Shown here in pieces: positions 11,208 through 23,204 of a stretch of 64,000 bases of DNA. A program made the position numbers and the translations under genes. The stretch comes from Gymnopus androsaceus JB14 (lineage: Eukaryota > Basidiomycota > Agaricomycetes > Agaricales > Omphalotaceae): NCBI GenBank assembly GCA_009733575.1, contig ML769435.1, positions 56,589 to 120,588 of the forward strand. Direction: 5' to 3'. Each line of letters begins with the position of its first letter. The stretch's first letter is position 1. The notes under the pieces are model-generated. The model ran no database searches. It saw only the letters and a program-made list of their open reading frames with translations, and was not told where the DNA came from.

Positions 11208-12495
11208 GATTGAACACCCATTTCTAATGCATCCTGGCTGTGAAGCTAAGAGGCAGGAGAGGCTGGTATATAGACAAGCAAATAGAGCAGAAGCTAGATA
11301 CCAGCTAAGAGCCTTCAGATCTCACCAAACATCACCACAATGTTAGGAACTGTCGCATTTGGCAACCCCCAATTATTTCCTTTTATATTAAATCTCACTC
11401 AACCCAGATCTCGCAACCATATCAACCCAATGCACAGTTTAATTTATACTTACACATCCCAAACTTCAACTATATTACTTATCATTTACTGTGCTACCTT
11501 ATTTCTTACTCATCTACTACTGTGCTGCTGCATCACAGCTCTATGGCTCTCTTTGACTATATTATTTACTTCTTAATCTTTCCATATATATTCAGTCCTT
11601 TAGTATATAAGCTAGCCAGATGAACCCATGTGCCCCAGATTCGATATTTTGCAACATGAACCCACTTGTCCTTGGCTACCATAAAGTCTAGATCTACTTA
11701 CACTCAATTTACCAGTATTAGTCCAAAACAACTTTGTTATTCCCAGTGCTTACCCCGTTTCACTCTGTCTTTATCTGTCATATCTTTCTGCCCAGTGGTC
11801 CTTCGTGACATTTTCCGATTTCATTCCTACTATTTTCTCAACCCTTTCCAATATCCACCTCAGCTGCCCAAGGCATTTGCAATGCTTCCTAACACACAAC
11901 CCAATTTATTGAGCAGAGCAATGCTAAAGGCAAGAAGAAGAAGGATTCAGATTACAGAAGCTACCAAATGGTATACTTATAAGCTATCCCATTGATCCAT
12001 AGCCATTACACCCTTGAAGATTAATGAAGTATTAAATGAGATTGTACTGTGCGGGGAGGTGATCAGTGATGCATCAGTGAAAGCTGTAGTGCAGACTACA
12101 GACACATTTAAAGGTTACAAAATTCTGCTCAACAGAAATTTTAGCTAAAAATTGTGCTGAAATACCATGTGATTCTTGATACACCATATATGGGTGTGGG
12201 AAGTGTCATGTTAGTCATGTGATATTTCCATGGATTCCATCAACTACTATATTTTGTAGTGCATGGATTCCATTGACTACTATATTTTAGTATGACACCT
12301 GTCACACCATGGACTCCTGGACAGGCCCCTAAGTTTCCTGTGGATTTACTTCATATTAGATAGTGGATAGGGTTGGCCATAGGGATCTGCACCATAACAA
12401 TATACGGTTATGGCCATATAATTCACGGTGCTTTATGGGTCCATCCCAGACTGTAACTGTAACCGTAAGGATGATTTTAGGAGTCCTTATTGTAT
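11208..12495. other. Repeat-like non-coding stretch
   Basis: No gene. Around 12186-12300 a short unit (TGGATTCCATYRACTACTATATTTT-like, ~45 bp) occurs twice. Near 12378 the string TAGGGATCTGCACCATAAC resembles an inverted string at 16294-16318, suggesting fragments of a small repeat family. Confidence 0.4.
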
Positions 12496-13653
12496 GGATA
12501 ATTCTTTTTGGCAACCCCGTTGGTGCCTGACAACCCCTGAAAGGTCAAATGATCACTGTCACACCGAGTTTATGCTGGAAGCGCTTGTTGCATCTTTCCT
12601 TCCATACCATCGATGCCACTTGCAATGTACAACGACACTGGCATCATCCTACAAATCACAACTGCAGGACTATGAACATTGATATTGAAATTGCATCAAA
12701 AACAATGACTCGGATTGTCCAGCATCCACTTTAGCAAGAATCCGAGCATGGACTTGGATCTGATAGACAGCAGAGACTCGCATGAGCTCAATGGCAGTGG
12801 CTGATTGGTGTTATTTTAGCTATAAGTGAGTCAGCCTCCTCTTTTGCAGTTTCATACAGTGCTAAGCATCCCATTCCTTCAATGTTCATACCTCCTTATT
12901 GATCAACAAACCATTCACTAATCAACTCTGAATCATTACTCCATTATCCTAGGCATATTTGTTGAACAGCAAGTGAGACCAAATGGTGAAATCACATTAC
13001 TAACCAAGTGTAGAGCTTGAGAGATGAAACAGTTGTGAGAGAGTTTAGTATTGTCAGATGAGACAGTGAAGCAGTAGTATGCAGAGTGATAGGGACTACA
13101 GGTAAACTACTACAGCTTATATACTAAATGTCTGTGAAACTGTACAGTACCCTAAATCTAATAATAGGTACAGTATTGGTAAGTGTTCATGCAGACAATG
13201 GTCCCTACAATGTGATGTATGTATATATATCAGCAGTTGATATCCTAGCTATAATCACATGTATGTAAATAGCAAATGACATTAATCAAATGATATCAAC
13301 ACATAGGAATGTGATTTCGGTGATTGGTAAGCCGATGTTGAATATCACGGTACAAAGTACCTGATCATGTGTCCATGATTGCGAGCATATCTTTCAACAA
13401 TATTTGCTGTGGCGAGACAGAATTATTGAAGAAGGACATGATTTGTGCTTGAGGGAGGATATGTTGGGATGATTGCAACATTTTGACTTATTATTGACTC
13501 CTGAGTTACATCTTTGCAACGAGATTCTTAGAAATAAAAATAGTAATATCTTGAGGCTTGTGTGACCCACTGGGACTCCGGTGTGACACCCGGAGCCTTG
13601 AGGGTGGTTACTTTCTAACAACCCTCCAACAGGGTTGTCAAAAAGAATTATCC
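12496..13653. mobile_element. Non-autonomous TIR element, copy 1
   Basis: The ends are inverted repeats: GGATAATTCTTTTTGGCAAC at the left, and the reverse complement of AATTATCC at 13646-13653 reads GGATAATTCTTTTTGACAAC. Similarity continues for ~60 bp (GTTGG, GTCACACCG). If the element is taken as starting one base earlier (TGGATAATT) it is flanked by TA on both sides. Interior of ~1.05 kb has no coding potential. The same ends bound 18457-19660. Confidence 0.65.
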
Positions 13654-14274
13654 ATATGGTACGGTGATACACTGATTTTTTGGCTAAGGCTAGAACTGCG
13701 CAGAACCAATAATCCTAGGTTCTGTTTGTAACAAAACACGGCCAATAAGAGAACTATAGTGAGCCCAAGCTGATAGTTAAAATCCACTGAGGACCTGTTC
13801 TACCCAAGAGGTTGCAGAGTAACGGTACACGCAATGGTACCATACTTAACTATGTGAATGTGCCTCGATCAAAGTCCTATGCGCGGTATGGTGTAGCAAG
13901 GCAAGCTTGTTGGATAACAAGTTGCTGACCAAGGCAGATAAACGAGCCCACATACCAGTTATACTAGGCTAGGTCATCGAAGGATATACCCAAGGGATTG
14001 AAGTCTTAATGAGGCATTGCTTCTGCAATCAGCTCACTGAGGAGTCTACACGACACTCAAGTTTATTAAACAAAGCAAGGTGGACCAAGATGAGGAAGTA
14101 CCATAACAGGTGCCCTCAAAGTTGATGCTTGCTAAAGAAAGTGTGCAGGCAGATAGCCATGACAATCCAATGCAGCCACATGATCCACTTGCTGTAGCTA
14201 CTTCTAGAGCACGAAAAGGACCAAGGAGTATTTCCATCTGAGCCTCAGTGTTTTACCGAGATCCATATGCTACC
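13654..14274. other. No gene recognised
   Basis: No coding frame with a motif and no clear repeat. Confidence 0.35.
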
Positions 14275-14677
14275 ATGCATCAGAAAAAACTGTTTTGGGC
14301 CCAGGAGGATCTAAGGTCACCTAGTCCTCTTAAGCAACCTGAGGCATCCTAGTTGGCCCAGGAAAAAGGATAAAACTTTGGACACCTCAGGTATCCTAGT
14401 CATCCTAGCTGTCCTGGGAGATCCTGGGATGTCCTGGGGTATCCTGGGGCATCCTGGGGCATCCTGAGGCATCCTAGGATAAAAGTTCCATCCCAGGATG
14501 CCTCAGGATGCTCCAGGATGCCCCAGAATCTCCCAGGACACCTAGGATGACTAGGATACCTGAGGTGTCCAAAGTTTTACCCTTTTTCCTGCACCAACTA
14601 GGATGCCTCAGGTTGCCTAAGAGGACTAGGTGACCTTAGATCCTCCTGGGCCCAAAACAGTTTTGCTGATGATGCAT
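14275..14677. repeat. Large near-perfect palindrome rich in a CATCCTGGGG-type motif
   Basis: Two ~195-bp arms mirror each other around ~14476. Outer ends: ATGCATCAG...AACTGTTTTGGGCCCAGG on the left and the inverse CCTGGGCCCAAAACAGTTTT...CTGATGATGCAT on the right. Towards the centre the arms consist of ~10-bp units such as ATCCTGGGGC and ATCCTAGGTGTCC. Only scattered mismatches are visible. A transcript would form one long hairpin. Probably a foldback element; no target duplication identified. Confidence 0.85.
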
Positions 14678-15510
14678 CTAGACTCAAGACTGCGTGGAAC
14701 TAGGGATAATAATCAGTCTCCCATTGGCAAGGAAAAACATAGAAATACTTCCGAGGGCTGTTCTGCTAAAGGAACTGGCAAGCCTTGTAAAAAGGCAAAT
14801 GACTCGAGTTGATTTGGACCAAAAATCCCAAAAGTTGACCCAATTGAGGAAGACAAACAAATGAGGCAGGAAACATCGAGGCAAAACCATAGTATACACG
14901 CATATATGGACATTATTTATCTTTTTCTATTTTACTTACTCTGTTTCATCCTATCTTGCTCAGTTTCTCTCATTTTCCTATTTTATTATATCTCGCTCAG
15001 TATATAATGGTAGCTATTCTATCTTGGAAGAACAAGTTAGACTTGATACCTGAAACACAGTTCTATCTTAGGACCTGTAGTGATTTGTACATGCTCAGAC
15101 GTGTCTGCATTGTCCTCTGCAACCTTTGAAACGGGTGGCCTTCTTGTAACCTCAATAATACTGAGGCAATTCATTCTACTTCCCGGCTATTAAGTCGAGC
15201 ATTCCTGGTTTTCATCTCGAAGAGAGGTCACATCAGTCTTAGGACCACAGGTGGAGCCTAATGTGCACACCTCAACAAGCCCATTGTTGATTAGGAAAGG
15301 TCTTGGACCCCAGTGTCGGCTTGGTCTAGTTGGAGGGAGGAAGCTTCTCGGAGTGTTACCTAGCTCTACCAACAGATTCTACCCCTTGCCCGCTCTTCAC
15401 TGAGTGTGTTAAAAACGCCTACCTAAGGCAGTCGTATAAGCTTGTTAGGTAACTCGTGGGATTCCCTGAGAGTTGGAGTATCATTGCGCGGCAACATAAA
15501 GGCTCCAAAG

Positions 15511-15622
15511 ATATGCAAAGTTGTTTGTTGAGTTGGCATACTTGACCCGTGCTTTGGTGTTTCACCGCGGATATGCAAAGTTGTTTGTTGAGTTGGCGTA
15601 CTTGACCCATGTTTTGGTGTTT
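15511..15622. repeat. Two tandem 60-bp units
   Basis: ATATGCAAAGTTGTTTGTTG begins at 15511 and again at 15571; the units continue AGTTGGCRTACTTGACCCRT and then GYTTTGGTGTTT. The second is truncated at its 3' end. The surrounding region (15400-15800, with AATATAAAAC near 15691) has the look of a decayed LTR starting near TGTTAAAAACGCC at 15396, but I could not fix both ends. Confidence 0.7.
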
Positions 15623-16872
15623 GCTTTCCCCTTGATTAGTTCAGCATGTTGTCATACGTTAGTTGGCTTTTCAAAACCTCCCTCCAAATATAAAACCTTG
15701 TTCATCTCACACTGTCTGTGCTAACTGTCAAGTGCTTTTCTCTTCGAATCAATTAGTAGTCGAGGGAACCTTCAACAACCTCCTTCCTCGCATTAAATTA
15801 AACCTTTTGGATTGTATCTGATTGGGGTGATTTTTGTTTGGTCGGTTTTCATACCCAGCACAAATCTAACTCATCAATGGGTATTTTTACGGCACGGCTG
15901 TTCTTTACAATTATAATTTTTATATCTACATTTTTAAAATATTTTATTGGTTTAGACTTTACTTAAACCAATCTAATGCTATTATCAGCACCAAGAATCA
16001 ATTTAGACAATGTAGACTACTCAGACTTCCAGATAGTAGGGTAGGCTGTGGCAGTGTCTGATGTCAATATACCGAACTTTGGCCATTGCTCCAGGCTGAA
16101 TTTCTTGAATTACATATGAAGAGTATTGTACCCTGTACATACCAATGTTACCTATTGTATAATGGTATCTAAATCTAATATTAACTGACATTTGTATGGC
16201 TCCGTACAGCAGATGCTGAGCTGCAAGCTGTAACTGTAAAAAGGACTTGTATGGGATGGTTACGGCTACCCGTAAAGCTGTAACCATAAACCGTACTTTA
16301 CAGTTACGGTGCGGATCCCTAGTTGGCCATGGGTATACACCTGGGTATTTTTGCCCTGACCCATACCCCTACCCTCCAGACCCTTATCCACAATACCATG
16401 GGTTTTTACTGTGGGTGTTTCACTTGCAAGGGTCTGGAGGAAGGGGTCAAGGTCAAAAAATTCAGCCTTATGTAAAATATAAGTGAACGCTTAACTACAA
16501 CATATATAAGGCAGAAGATAGATTTCATATTCCATGAGTATGGAAGACTTGTATCCCTACTCTTACCCACCATACCCATGACCAACACTAATAGTGGATT
16601 GTTAAACTTTGGTCTAACTAAGAAGATCTGGAATGATCAAGATGAGCCTATGGCAGAACTTCCAAATCCAGAAGATACTGACATAGAAAACCTGGAATCT
16701 GATATGGATCTACTATCAACAATTAAGGAAGGGGGAGTTAAATTAAAAAACTATTTGCTTGCTCATTTGATTCCCTATTCAAATTTGTCTATTGAATTCA
16801 ATATTCATAATTACTTGAATAATTTCCCCAATTCCTGGTCTCAACCTAGTCAATGAATAATGACAGGGTAGC
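15623..16872. other. Repeat-derived non-coding stretch
   Basis: Contains an inverted pair CCTCCAGACCC (16372) / GGGTCTGGAGG (16431) and, at 16200-16320, a segment built from variants of GTAACCGTAA / TTACGGTTAC. The frame at 16578-16856 may be the upstream end of the copia relic but has no diagnostic motif. Confidence 0.35.
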
Positions 16873-18456
16873 AAGGATAAGGAAGAAATAAAGAAATGGG
16901 ATCAAGCATGCAAAGATGAGATTGATGGATTAAAGATATGACATGTTTTCAAGGAAGTCAAATTGCCTCCTGGTCATAAACACATTAAATGTTGATAGGT
17001 TTTTATTAAGAAGAGAGATGGTTGATACAAAGCCTGACTTGTTGCTAAAGGATTCTCACAAGCTCAAGGAACAGACTATAACAAGTTATTTTTGCCAGTT
17101 GCACAATTTGAAACATGTAGAACACTCCTAGTATTAGAGTTATATTCCTAAACAGGAAGTAGCAGCAGTAAGTCCACACAGGACTTAGTAGTACAATCAC
17201 ACAGATCAATGGGGGACAACGGTGGTATTACAGGGTACGGTACCTAAGCTTATATACAGTCCTAAGTACAAATGATATATTGGGCAGGTGGCTACTGCAT
17301 GAATACTTGTGGCTACTGTCTATATGGTAAAGTGGGTACTACAAGAGAGCAAGTGGATATGGCAAGAGACTGAGTGGAGTCTGTGAGACAATAACAGTGG
17401 AGTGCATGAGATGGTGATACAAACAAGTGGAGACTACGAGAAAGTGTTCCATGTATAGTTCAATAAAATATATTTACCTTTGATATTCCAACACCTAGCT
17501 CTAGCTACTTTAGAAGACTGGGAAATCCAGGCTCTTGATGTCAAGCAGGCTTATCTCTACAGCAAGCTGGAGGAAGAAATCTACATGGAACAACCTGAAA
17601 GCATCACTAAGGACAAAATGAAAGTTTGGAGGTTGCACTAATCAATTCATGGTTTGAAGCAGTTAGGCTTATCCTGGTGGAAAGAGTGCACAGTCTCTAT
17701 GGGTAAGGTAGGATTTAAGCACTGTACTTCAGATGCTGGTATACATGTCTTCAAAGAAAAAGGCAAAACCATAATTGCCATTGTATATGTTAACAATGCA
17801 ATGTTCATGGGATCTGATAATGATTGCGTTCACAAAAAGAAAAAGGAATTCATGAAATATGGGATTGTCATGACTTACAGGGGCCAAAAGAGTTCCTGGG
17901 AATGTGCATTACTCATGACCACCAAAACAGAAATGAATTTTAGATCAGCAAAAATACTTGATCAAGACTGTTTGCTGATTTTGCATGAACAATACTGAAG
18001 AAGCTCACACCCCATTAGCATCTTCATGAACATCATGTGCTAACAATACTTGTGTAGACCTTCAAACTTTGATGTAACTTCCAAAGCATCATAGGATCAT
18101 TATTGTACCTTAGGTTAGGAGCTTGCCCTGATATTGCTTTTGCAGTAATCAAACTAAGCCAATACTCCACTAATCCAAGCAAGGACCACCTAGCCAAAGG
18201 ATATCATATTCTCCACTGTCTACTCTACACTAGGAATTATGAACTTGTCTTTGACAGTCTTTTGGATGCTGGATTCATGGCTTATTGCAACTCCGACTGG
18301 GCTTCTGACCCTGATGATTGAAAATCTCATGCAGGGATGATCATCCAATTAGCTGTTGGTCCAATCTCTTGGGTTTGCTATAACCAGAAGACCATTGCAC
18401 TTTCTTCCACTGAGGCCAAATATACGGCACTGTCTGACTCCTGTTGACAAACCATG
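16873..18456 (+). pseudogene. Ty1/copia pol relic (reverse transcriptase and RNase H)
   Basis: Recognisable copia reverse transcriptase and RNase H. In order: KWDQACKDEIDGLK, HVFKEVKLPPGHKHIKC, VFIKKRDG, LVAKGFSQ, QFETCRTLL, then an LTR insertion at 17132-17493, then LEDWEIQALDVKQAYLYSKL, EEEIYMEQPE, GLKQLGLSWWKE, the RNase H region YLRLGACPDIAFAV, SDWASDPDD, and PISWVCYNQKTIALSSTEAK. The YVDD active-site region is altered to YVNNAMF. In-frame stops at 16939, 16993, 16996, 17023, 17035 and 18319, plus frameshifts, make it dead. Most stops are TGA at positions where the family has Arg. The 3' end is cut by the TIR element at 18457. No flanking LTRs of its own identified. Confidence 0.88.
17132..17493 (-). 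mobile_element. Solo LTR family A inserted in the copia pol relic
   Basis: Reverse-orientation copy of the LTR at 10845-11207 (362 bp; reads TATTAGAGTTATATTCCTAA... to ...GATATTCCAACA on the plus strand). Flanked by the 5-bp duplication CCTAG (17127-17131 and 17494-17498). Removing it and one CCTAG rejoins the reverse-transcriptase frame between RTLL and the next residues, so it inserted after the pol copy was in place. Confidence 0.93.
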
Positions 18457-19660
18457 GGATAATTCTATTTAGCAGTCCGCTTGCTTGTAGCAACCTCTTT
18501 TAGAGCCCAATTTTTGTTCAGCAACCCTGACACACATTTTCAAGTGTGACATTCTCAAACTGAATTTTTTCTGTCCCTGGCTAACATTGAGCAATTGTAA
18601 TTTGTAGCCACAACTGCAAGTCTGAAACTGTTCATACTTACCCTCAAACCAAGGTGGTAATGCTGCCAGAAGAAGCAGAGAGATGGTGTAGTGCTGTCAT
18701 GGTGCAGTTTCTGAACCTTGTAAAGCAGTTTGAACCAAACCACACCCAAGGTTTGGGCTCACTGTCCTGAAGGTTTGCAAACTAAACCTTTAGGTGCAAA
18801 AATTTGTGGTAGGTTCACACCTGCATTGAACATCTGGACTGCATTTTTCCTGAGCCATGATCTTTCCTGTACTTTACAAAAAAAAATAGTTGAAGTGTAA
18901 TGTACAGTTAAAGTTTGGCTGTTATATGAGATCACCTACTTATACAAAATTTTCCTGTGTAGAAAGCCATCAAAAATTTGGTTTTGATTTAGGACAGCTG
19001 AATATCATTCTAAGACATTGAATTGATGTTTGTAGCACCATAGATGTTATTGGGACCTTGTATGATTGATACCATTTTCTGCAGTCTATGAATTCAAAAA
19101 ATCCAAAGAATTTTGAGATTACTCAGGTAGGTTCTCTAGTATAATATGAGCATGTTGTTCTGCAAGCGTTTTTTCTGAAACTCAGTGGGTGCACCAATAT
19201 TAATGATGTATTGATTTCTTGGTATTAACACAGAAATTTATATAGAGTAAGGTATTTAATTATACATGGGAAATGTTACTCACTCTTACTTGCAACTCTT
19301 GGTATTATTTATAGTCATTTAATATTTATCCCTTTGAAAATGGAAGTACTGTATAGTTTCAACCACAAGTTTGGTGGGTGTTACATGTTACAACCAAACC
19401 TTGATTTTTCAAAAGTTTAATCCTTAAATTGAGCACTATGCACCTTAATTTGAGTGAGTTTTACTGCCATTTGTGGGATATTTTTTGGGAAATTGCATTA
19501 CTATTTCATAAAATTTGAGGTTGAACCAGGTTTGCTATGCATTTTGATCCTTAATTCAGCAAACTACACAGTATTGATGTGTGACCATTTGTGACACCAA
19601 TGGGGTTTAAATTAGCAGAGGGTTGTTTCAGACCAAGGGGGTTGCTAAATAAAATTATCC
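18457..19660. mobile_element. Non-autonomous TIR element, copy 2
   Basis: Left end GGATAATTCTATTTAGCA; right end, reverse-complemented, GGATAATTTTATTTAGCAAC. The ends resemble copy 1 at 12496-13653, including a GTGTGAC / GTCACA motif ~90 bp inside each end. The 1.2-kb interior has no gene. It begins directly after the RNase H motif of the copia relic, so it truncated that element. Flanks show no clear target duplication. Confidence 0.6.
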
Positions 19661-19850
19661 TCAATGAGAAGGGTCCGGTGAAATTCTGTACTGGGAATAT
19701 TGCACCTCCTTGGCATGCATTTCTCATCTTCATTGCTTCCCTTTACACATGTTCAGCCTGAACTGATAATATATGTGCAGTATCTACCAGTATGAGGGTA
19801 TATGTTGAAAGTTTGAAGAGTTTTGATAGTTCGTAGCCTAATATATACAA

Positions 19851-21383
19851 TGTCACAGCATGCCACAGCCGTGCCTAGTGCTCCGATAACTCGGCTTCAA
19901 GTGACGACTTGCGCCGAGTTACACCCATTTAAGTCACGTCAAACCAAGTCATTGCTGATATGGATTGATGCTGGCTTCAAGTTGCTTTGTCAATTGGCCG
20001 TTATGACTTCAAAACCATGGTTACCCTTCACTATTTTTAGTAATACTACAGAAGCGATTACCAGCAAATCTAATTTCGGGATATGATCTACCATAATTGG
20101 TAATGGACCAACTTGACCGACGCAAGCTGTGTCTGAGCCAAGCTGGTTGCCATTTTCGGCAAGTCAAGCTATTTAAAGCTGAAGTCATTTGAAGTCAAGC
20201 CACGTTACATCAAGCCGAGTTATCGGAGCACTAGCCGTGCCATGCCGGTTACCTGTTGTCAGGCCTTGGCTCATTTCTCATCCGCTATCCACCCGCTGAT
20301 GTTTCCCACGCTTCCTGGCCATCCGCGGATACTTCCCGCACTCATTACCTACATTGCGGGCGCTTTCCATGCTTATTTACCATTTATCCTGCCTGCCGGG
20401 CACTTTCTACATGTGATTACCACTTATCCTGCCTCCCGGGTGCCTCCCGCACTTGATAACCATCCATCAGGCCCTCCCGACGACTTACACAGCCACCCTA
20501 CAGTATATAAGTAGACACCCCGAGTCCATGCACCCTAGTCTGTTATTACCATTGTTACCGAATTGATCCCGTTTTGCTCTGTCTCTGTCTCTGTCTCTCT
20601 ATTTCTATCTGTTCTAACCAGCTGTGCCTTCTGAGCTCCGTTCGAAGGCCCACTGTCATCTGCATTAACTGCGAGGCTCTGTCCGTAGATACCAAATCTA
20701 CGTCCAGAGCTCACTGTCTTCTATCTCTGTTTACAACTTTACAACCAAAGCTCCCCGGGAGCTTCCTATTTGGGTTTTGCTACCTCTAGAACCTTTGGGA
20801 CCGTCCGCTTTCACTCAATTCCACCCGCTCCCACGCTATTTCCGTCCGCTTTTGCACTATTCTGTCCGCTCCCACGCTATTTCCGCCCGCTTTCACCCTA
20901 TTCCACCCGCTCTCACGCTATTTCCGTCCGCATTTGCTGTATTCCATCCGCATTATCCATATTTGGACTCATTACACCTTTTTGGACCACCCCTTCACCC
21001 ATATTCCATCCACTCCCACTCATTTCTGGTCGTCGGACCACAATACCACCCGCTTCCTCCTGATTACGTCAGCGGGTGGCCCGTACACTGTTCCTTGCAC
21101 CTCTGAGGCTTGTACTGTTCCATACAACACTCATACTACTGTCCAGACCCACCTTATGGCACGGTTACCCCAGGTGGTCGCATTTGGTCTCCACCTACAT
21201 CTAGGTGCGAGACATTCGGGATACGTTGGTCCGAGATCCGTTTCGTGCACCAGGTCTCACACCTGTTTTGGCTATGTCATGCCATTTATATGCCAATGCC
21301 AATCAGTGTCACATTATTCCGTGCCATGTCATGCCTTCGCAACACGAGTCTTGTGAGCAAGTTTGGCAGTCATCCAGACATGA
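19851..21383 (+). mobile_element. Possible LTR-like region with promoter (split by a hAT MITE)
   Basis: Starts TGTCACAGCATGCC and may end CATGACA at 21383. It contains a TATA box (CAGTATATAAGTAGACACC near 20501) followed by a CT-rich tract (TCTGTCTCTGTCTCTGTC near 20580) and GC-richer DNA than its surroundings. Repeated CCACGCTATTTCCGYCCGC-like units occur at 20827-20930. This is the look of a large fungal LTR or its leader, but target duplications do not match, so the ends are unproven. The open frames here (20242-21426) overlap in several frames and look spurious. Confidence 0.3.
19876..20233. mobile_element. hAT-type MITE, 358 bp, with 8-bp target duplication
   Basis: 22-bp perfect terminal inverted repeats starting TAGTGCTCCGATAACTCGGC, flanked by GCCGTGCC on both sides (19868-19875 and 20234-20241). 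Ends of the YAGNG kind and an 8-bp duplication are the signature of the hAT superfamily. No coding capacity. Confidence 0.92.
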
Positions 21384-21448
21384 CACCAAAGCCCGCAAAA
21401 TTGCTCCAAATGTAAAAGTACAATAACTCGCTCAATTCTCAACTACAA

Positions 21449-22050
21449 AAGTATTAGTTTTCTCTAAACATGTAAGGATTGTCCAGCATTATTTAAACAT
21501 GTCTAAACAGAGTTATATTGTTTAAACATAATTAAACAAAACTAAATATTTACGTAGAGCCTGAACGGGGCATCATGGGAAAAAACTGACACCCCCCCCC
21601 CCTGCCCTGTGTGTTGGACTACTATCTCACTACATTCTTTCCCAGGCCCTTATTACTCATCCTGAGATGACACAGCCTCATTAACAGCGGGGCAAGCCCT
21701 GCACCCCAGACTTTGTCCTTATCCCTAACCCTAACCTCCTAACCCCTAACCCACCTACACCTAGGTCATGTGTGGACCAGGTCAGGGTTAGCTAGCACTA
21801 ACCCTGACCTTAACTTTTCCACGATCACATGACTACATCCCACAGCATATCATTGGCATGTTTAATTTCCCCTTGGATATTAGCTAGTGAGTCATAGTCA
21901 TGTGATTATTCACATGATTAATCACATGACCAGACTCTCCTCCACCCTAATATGTGGTAAAAATTATTGTTTAAACAGAGTGTTTAAATGTGTTTAAAAA
22001 AATAATGGACAGTCCTCATCTGTTTAGATAAAACTAAGCCTAATTCTCTT
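21449..22050. repeat. Inverted-repeat element carrying a telomere-like tract
   Basis: Left end TTAGTTTTCTCTAAACATGT then GGATTGTCCA and several GTTTAAACA motifs; the right end (21965-22045) is the inverse, reading TTAGTTTTATCTAAACAGAT then GGACTGTCCA. It interrupts a foldback repeat of the next family. The interior has a 13-bp C run at 21591, the CCCTAA tract and short inverted repeats (TCACATGAC/GTCATGTGA-like). Confidence 0.6.
21723..21752. repeat. Short interstitial telomere-like tract
   Basis: CCCTAACCCTAACC, then TCCTAACCCCTAACCC: about five CCCTAA-like units, imperfect. GGTCAGGGTTAG and CTAACCCTGACC nearby (21780-21806) form a small palindrome with the same motif. TTAGGG is the usual telomere repeat in basidiomycetes, but five imperfect units can arise by chance inside a repeat. 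Confidence 0.5.
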
Positions 22051-22339
22051 CTCAACGGAATTGGATGCGGTTGAGTGAGTTAGGAAGCGATTCTGAAGCT
22101 CTACGGTTCTCCCAGCTATAAATTTAAGAATATATCATTTTATGCACCTAAATGTTGAAGCTTCTAATACATTCATGTTGCCTCCAATAGCAAAATGACT
22201 TATAAAATAACCCTTGGAAAAATTATTCCATGTGTTATTTTACTTTTATAGCTTATATATGGTATGCCTGAAACCAAAATTTGAGTTTGAGGCTGTGAGC
22301 AAGTGAGATCAAGCACACATGTCTGCTCCAAATACAAAA

Positions 22340-22870
22340 ATCCAATACCTGCTCAGTTCTCAATGATATTGACCAAGGTCCAGTGAATCTGGAATCCTTT
22401 TACAAGCTCTAGGGAACCTCCATATATAGATGACTAAAAATTTACCATTCTCTGTACTTAAATCTTGAGGCTCTGATACCTCAAGCAAAATAACTTGCAA
22501 AACAATGCCTGGAAGAGTTATTCCTTGTAGTATGCTATTCTTATGTATTTTATTTAGTGTGCCCTCAGTGCAAATTTGAGTTTGATGTCATAAGCAAGTG
22601 AGCTCAAGTATGTGGACCTTATTTACCACCACCTCTCAAGCTAACTTACTCATGTCCCAAAACTTGAATTTTGGCCTGGAATGCACTAGATAAAACTCAG
22701 AAGAGGACCATACTACAAGGAATGAATTTTACAATCTTCACTTTGCAAGTTATTTTGCTTTTGGTGTTAGAGCCTCAAAATTTATGTGCATAAAATGATG
22801 TATTTTCAATTTATATACTGGGCAGGCTCCCTAAAGCTTCAAAATCACTTTGAATGGCACTCTACCTGAT
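22340..22870. repeat. Foldback repeat family B, copy 1
   Basis: Left half runs TACCTGCTCAGTTCTCAATG ... AAGCAAAATAACTTGCAAAA ... GCAAGTGAGCTCAAG; the right half is its approximate inverse (TGCAAGTTATTTTGCTTTTG near 22745). ~530 bp, arms diverged. An older, interrupted copy probably spans 21420-22330. Confidence 0.6.
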
Positions 22871-23204
22871 TCAACTTTATTTAGAACTGAGATTGGGGCT
22901 TCAGCAGTAAAAGAAAGAGTTGCAAAACAAACAGATGCTACTCAGGTTCAAACAGGTGATCCATGCAAAAAAAGCATAAGGTGTTTCCAACTGCATCATA
23001 GGACACATTGTAGTGAATCTACATGTGTGCCACATAGATGAGTTTTTGATTATTCCGGGCCGGTTCCAGACATGACACCAAAGCCTGTAATGTACACTCT
23101 ATGGTGCAGTTGGATTGATCCAGTGCAGCTACTGGATAGGTCACCCGCTCGGACCTAGTGAGTATTTTCATTGCGTGATGTTTTTTATTTTACTGCTGCA
23201 GTCT

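Noticed and set aside
19851..21383. Firm call of a full solo LTR
   Set aside because: The TG...CA ends and TATA box are suggestive, but flanking bases do not form a target duplication, so it is only listed with low confidence.
20242..21426. Several overlapping plus-strand open frames of 70-140 codons
   Set aside because: Three frames are open over the same GC-rich, Pro/Ser/His-coding sequence without introns or motifs; this is what a stop-poor composition gives, not genes.
21723..21752. Telomere or chromosome end
   Set aside because: Only about five imperfect CCCTAA units inside a repeat, with ordinary sequence on both sides.
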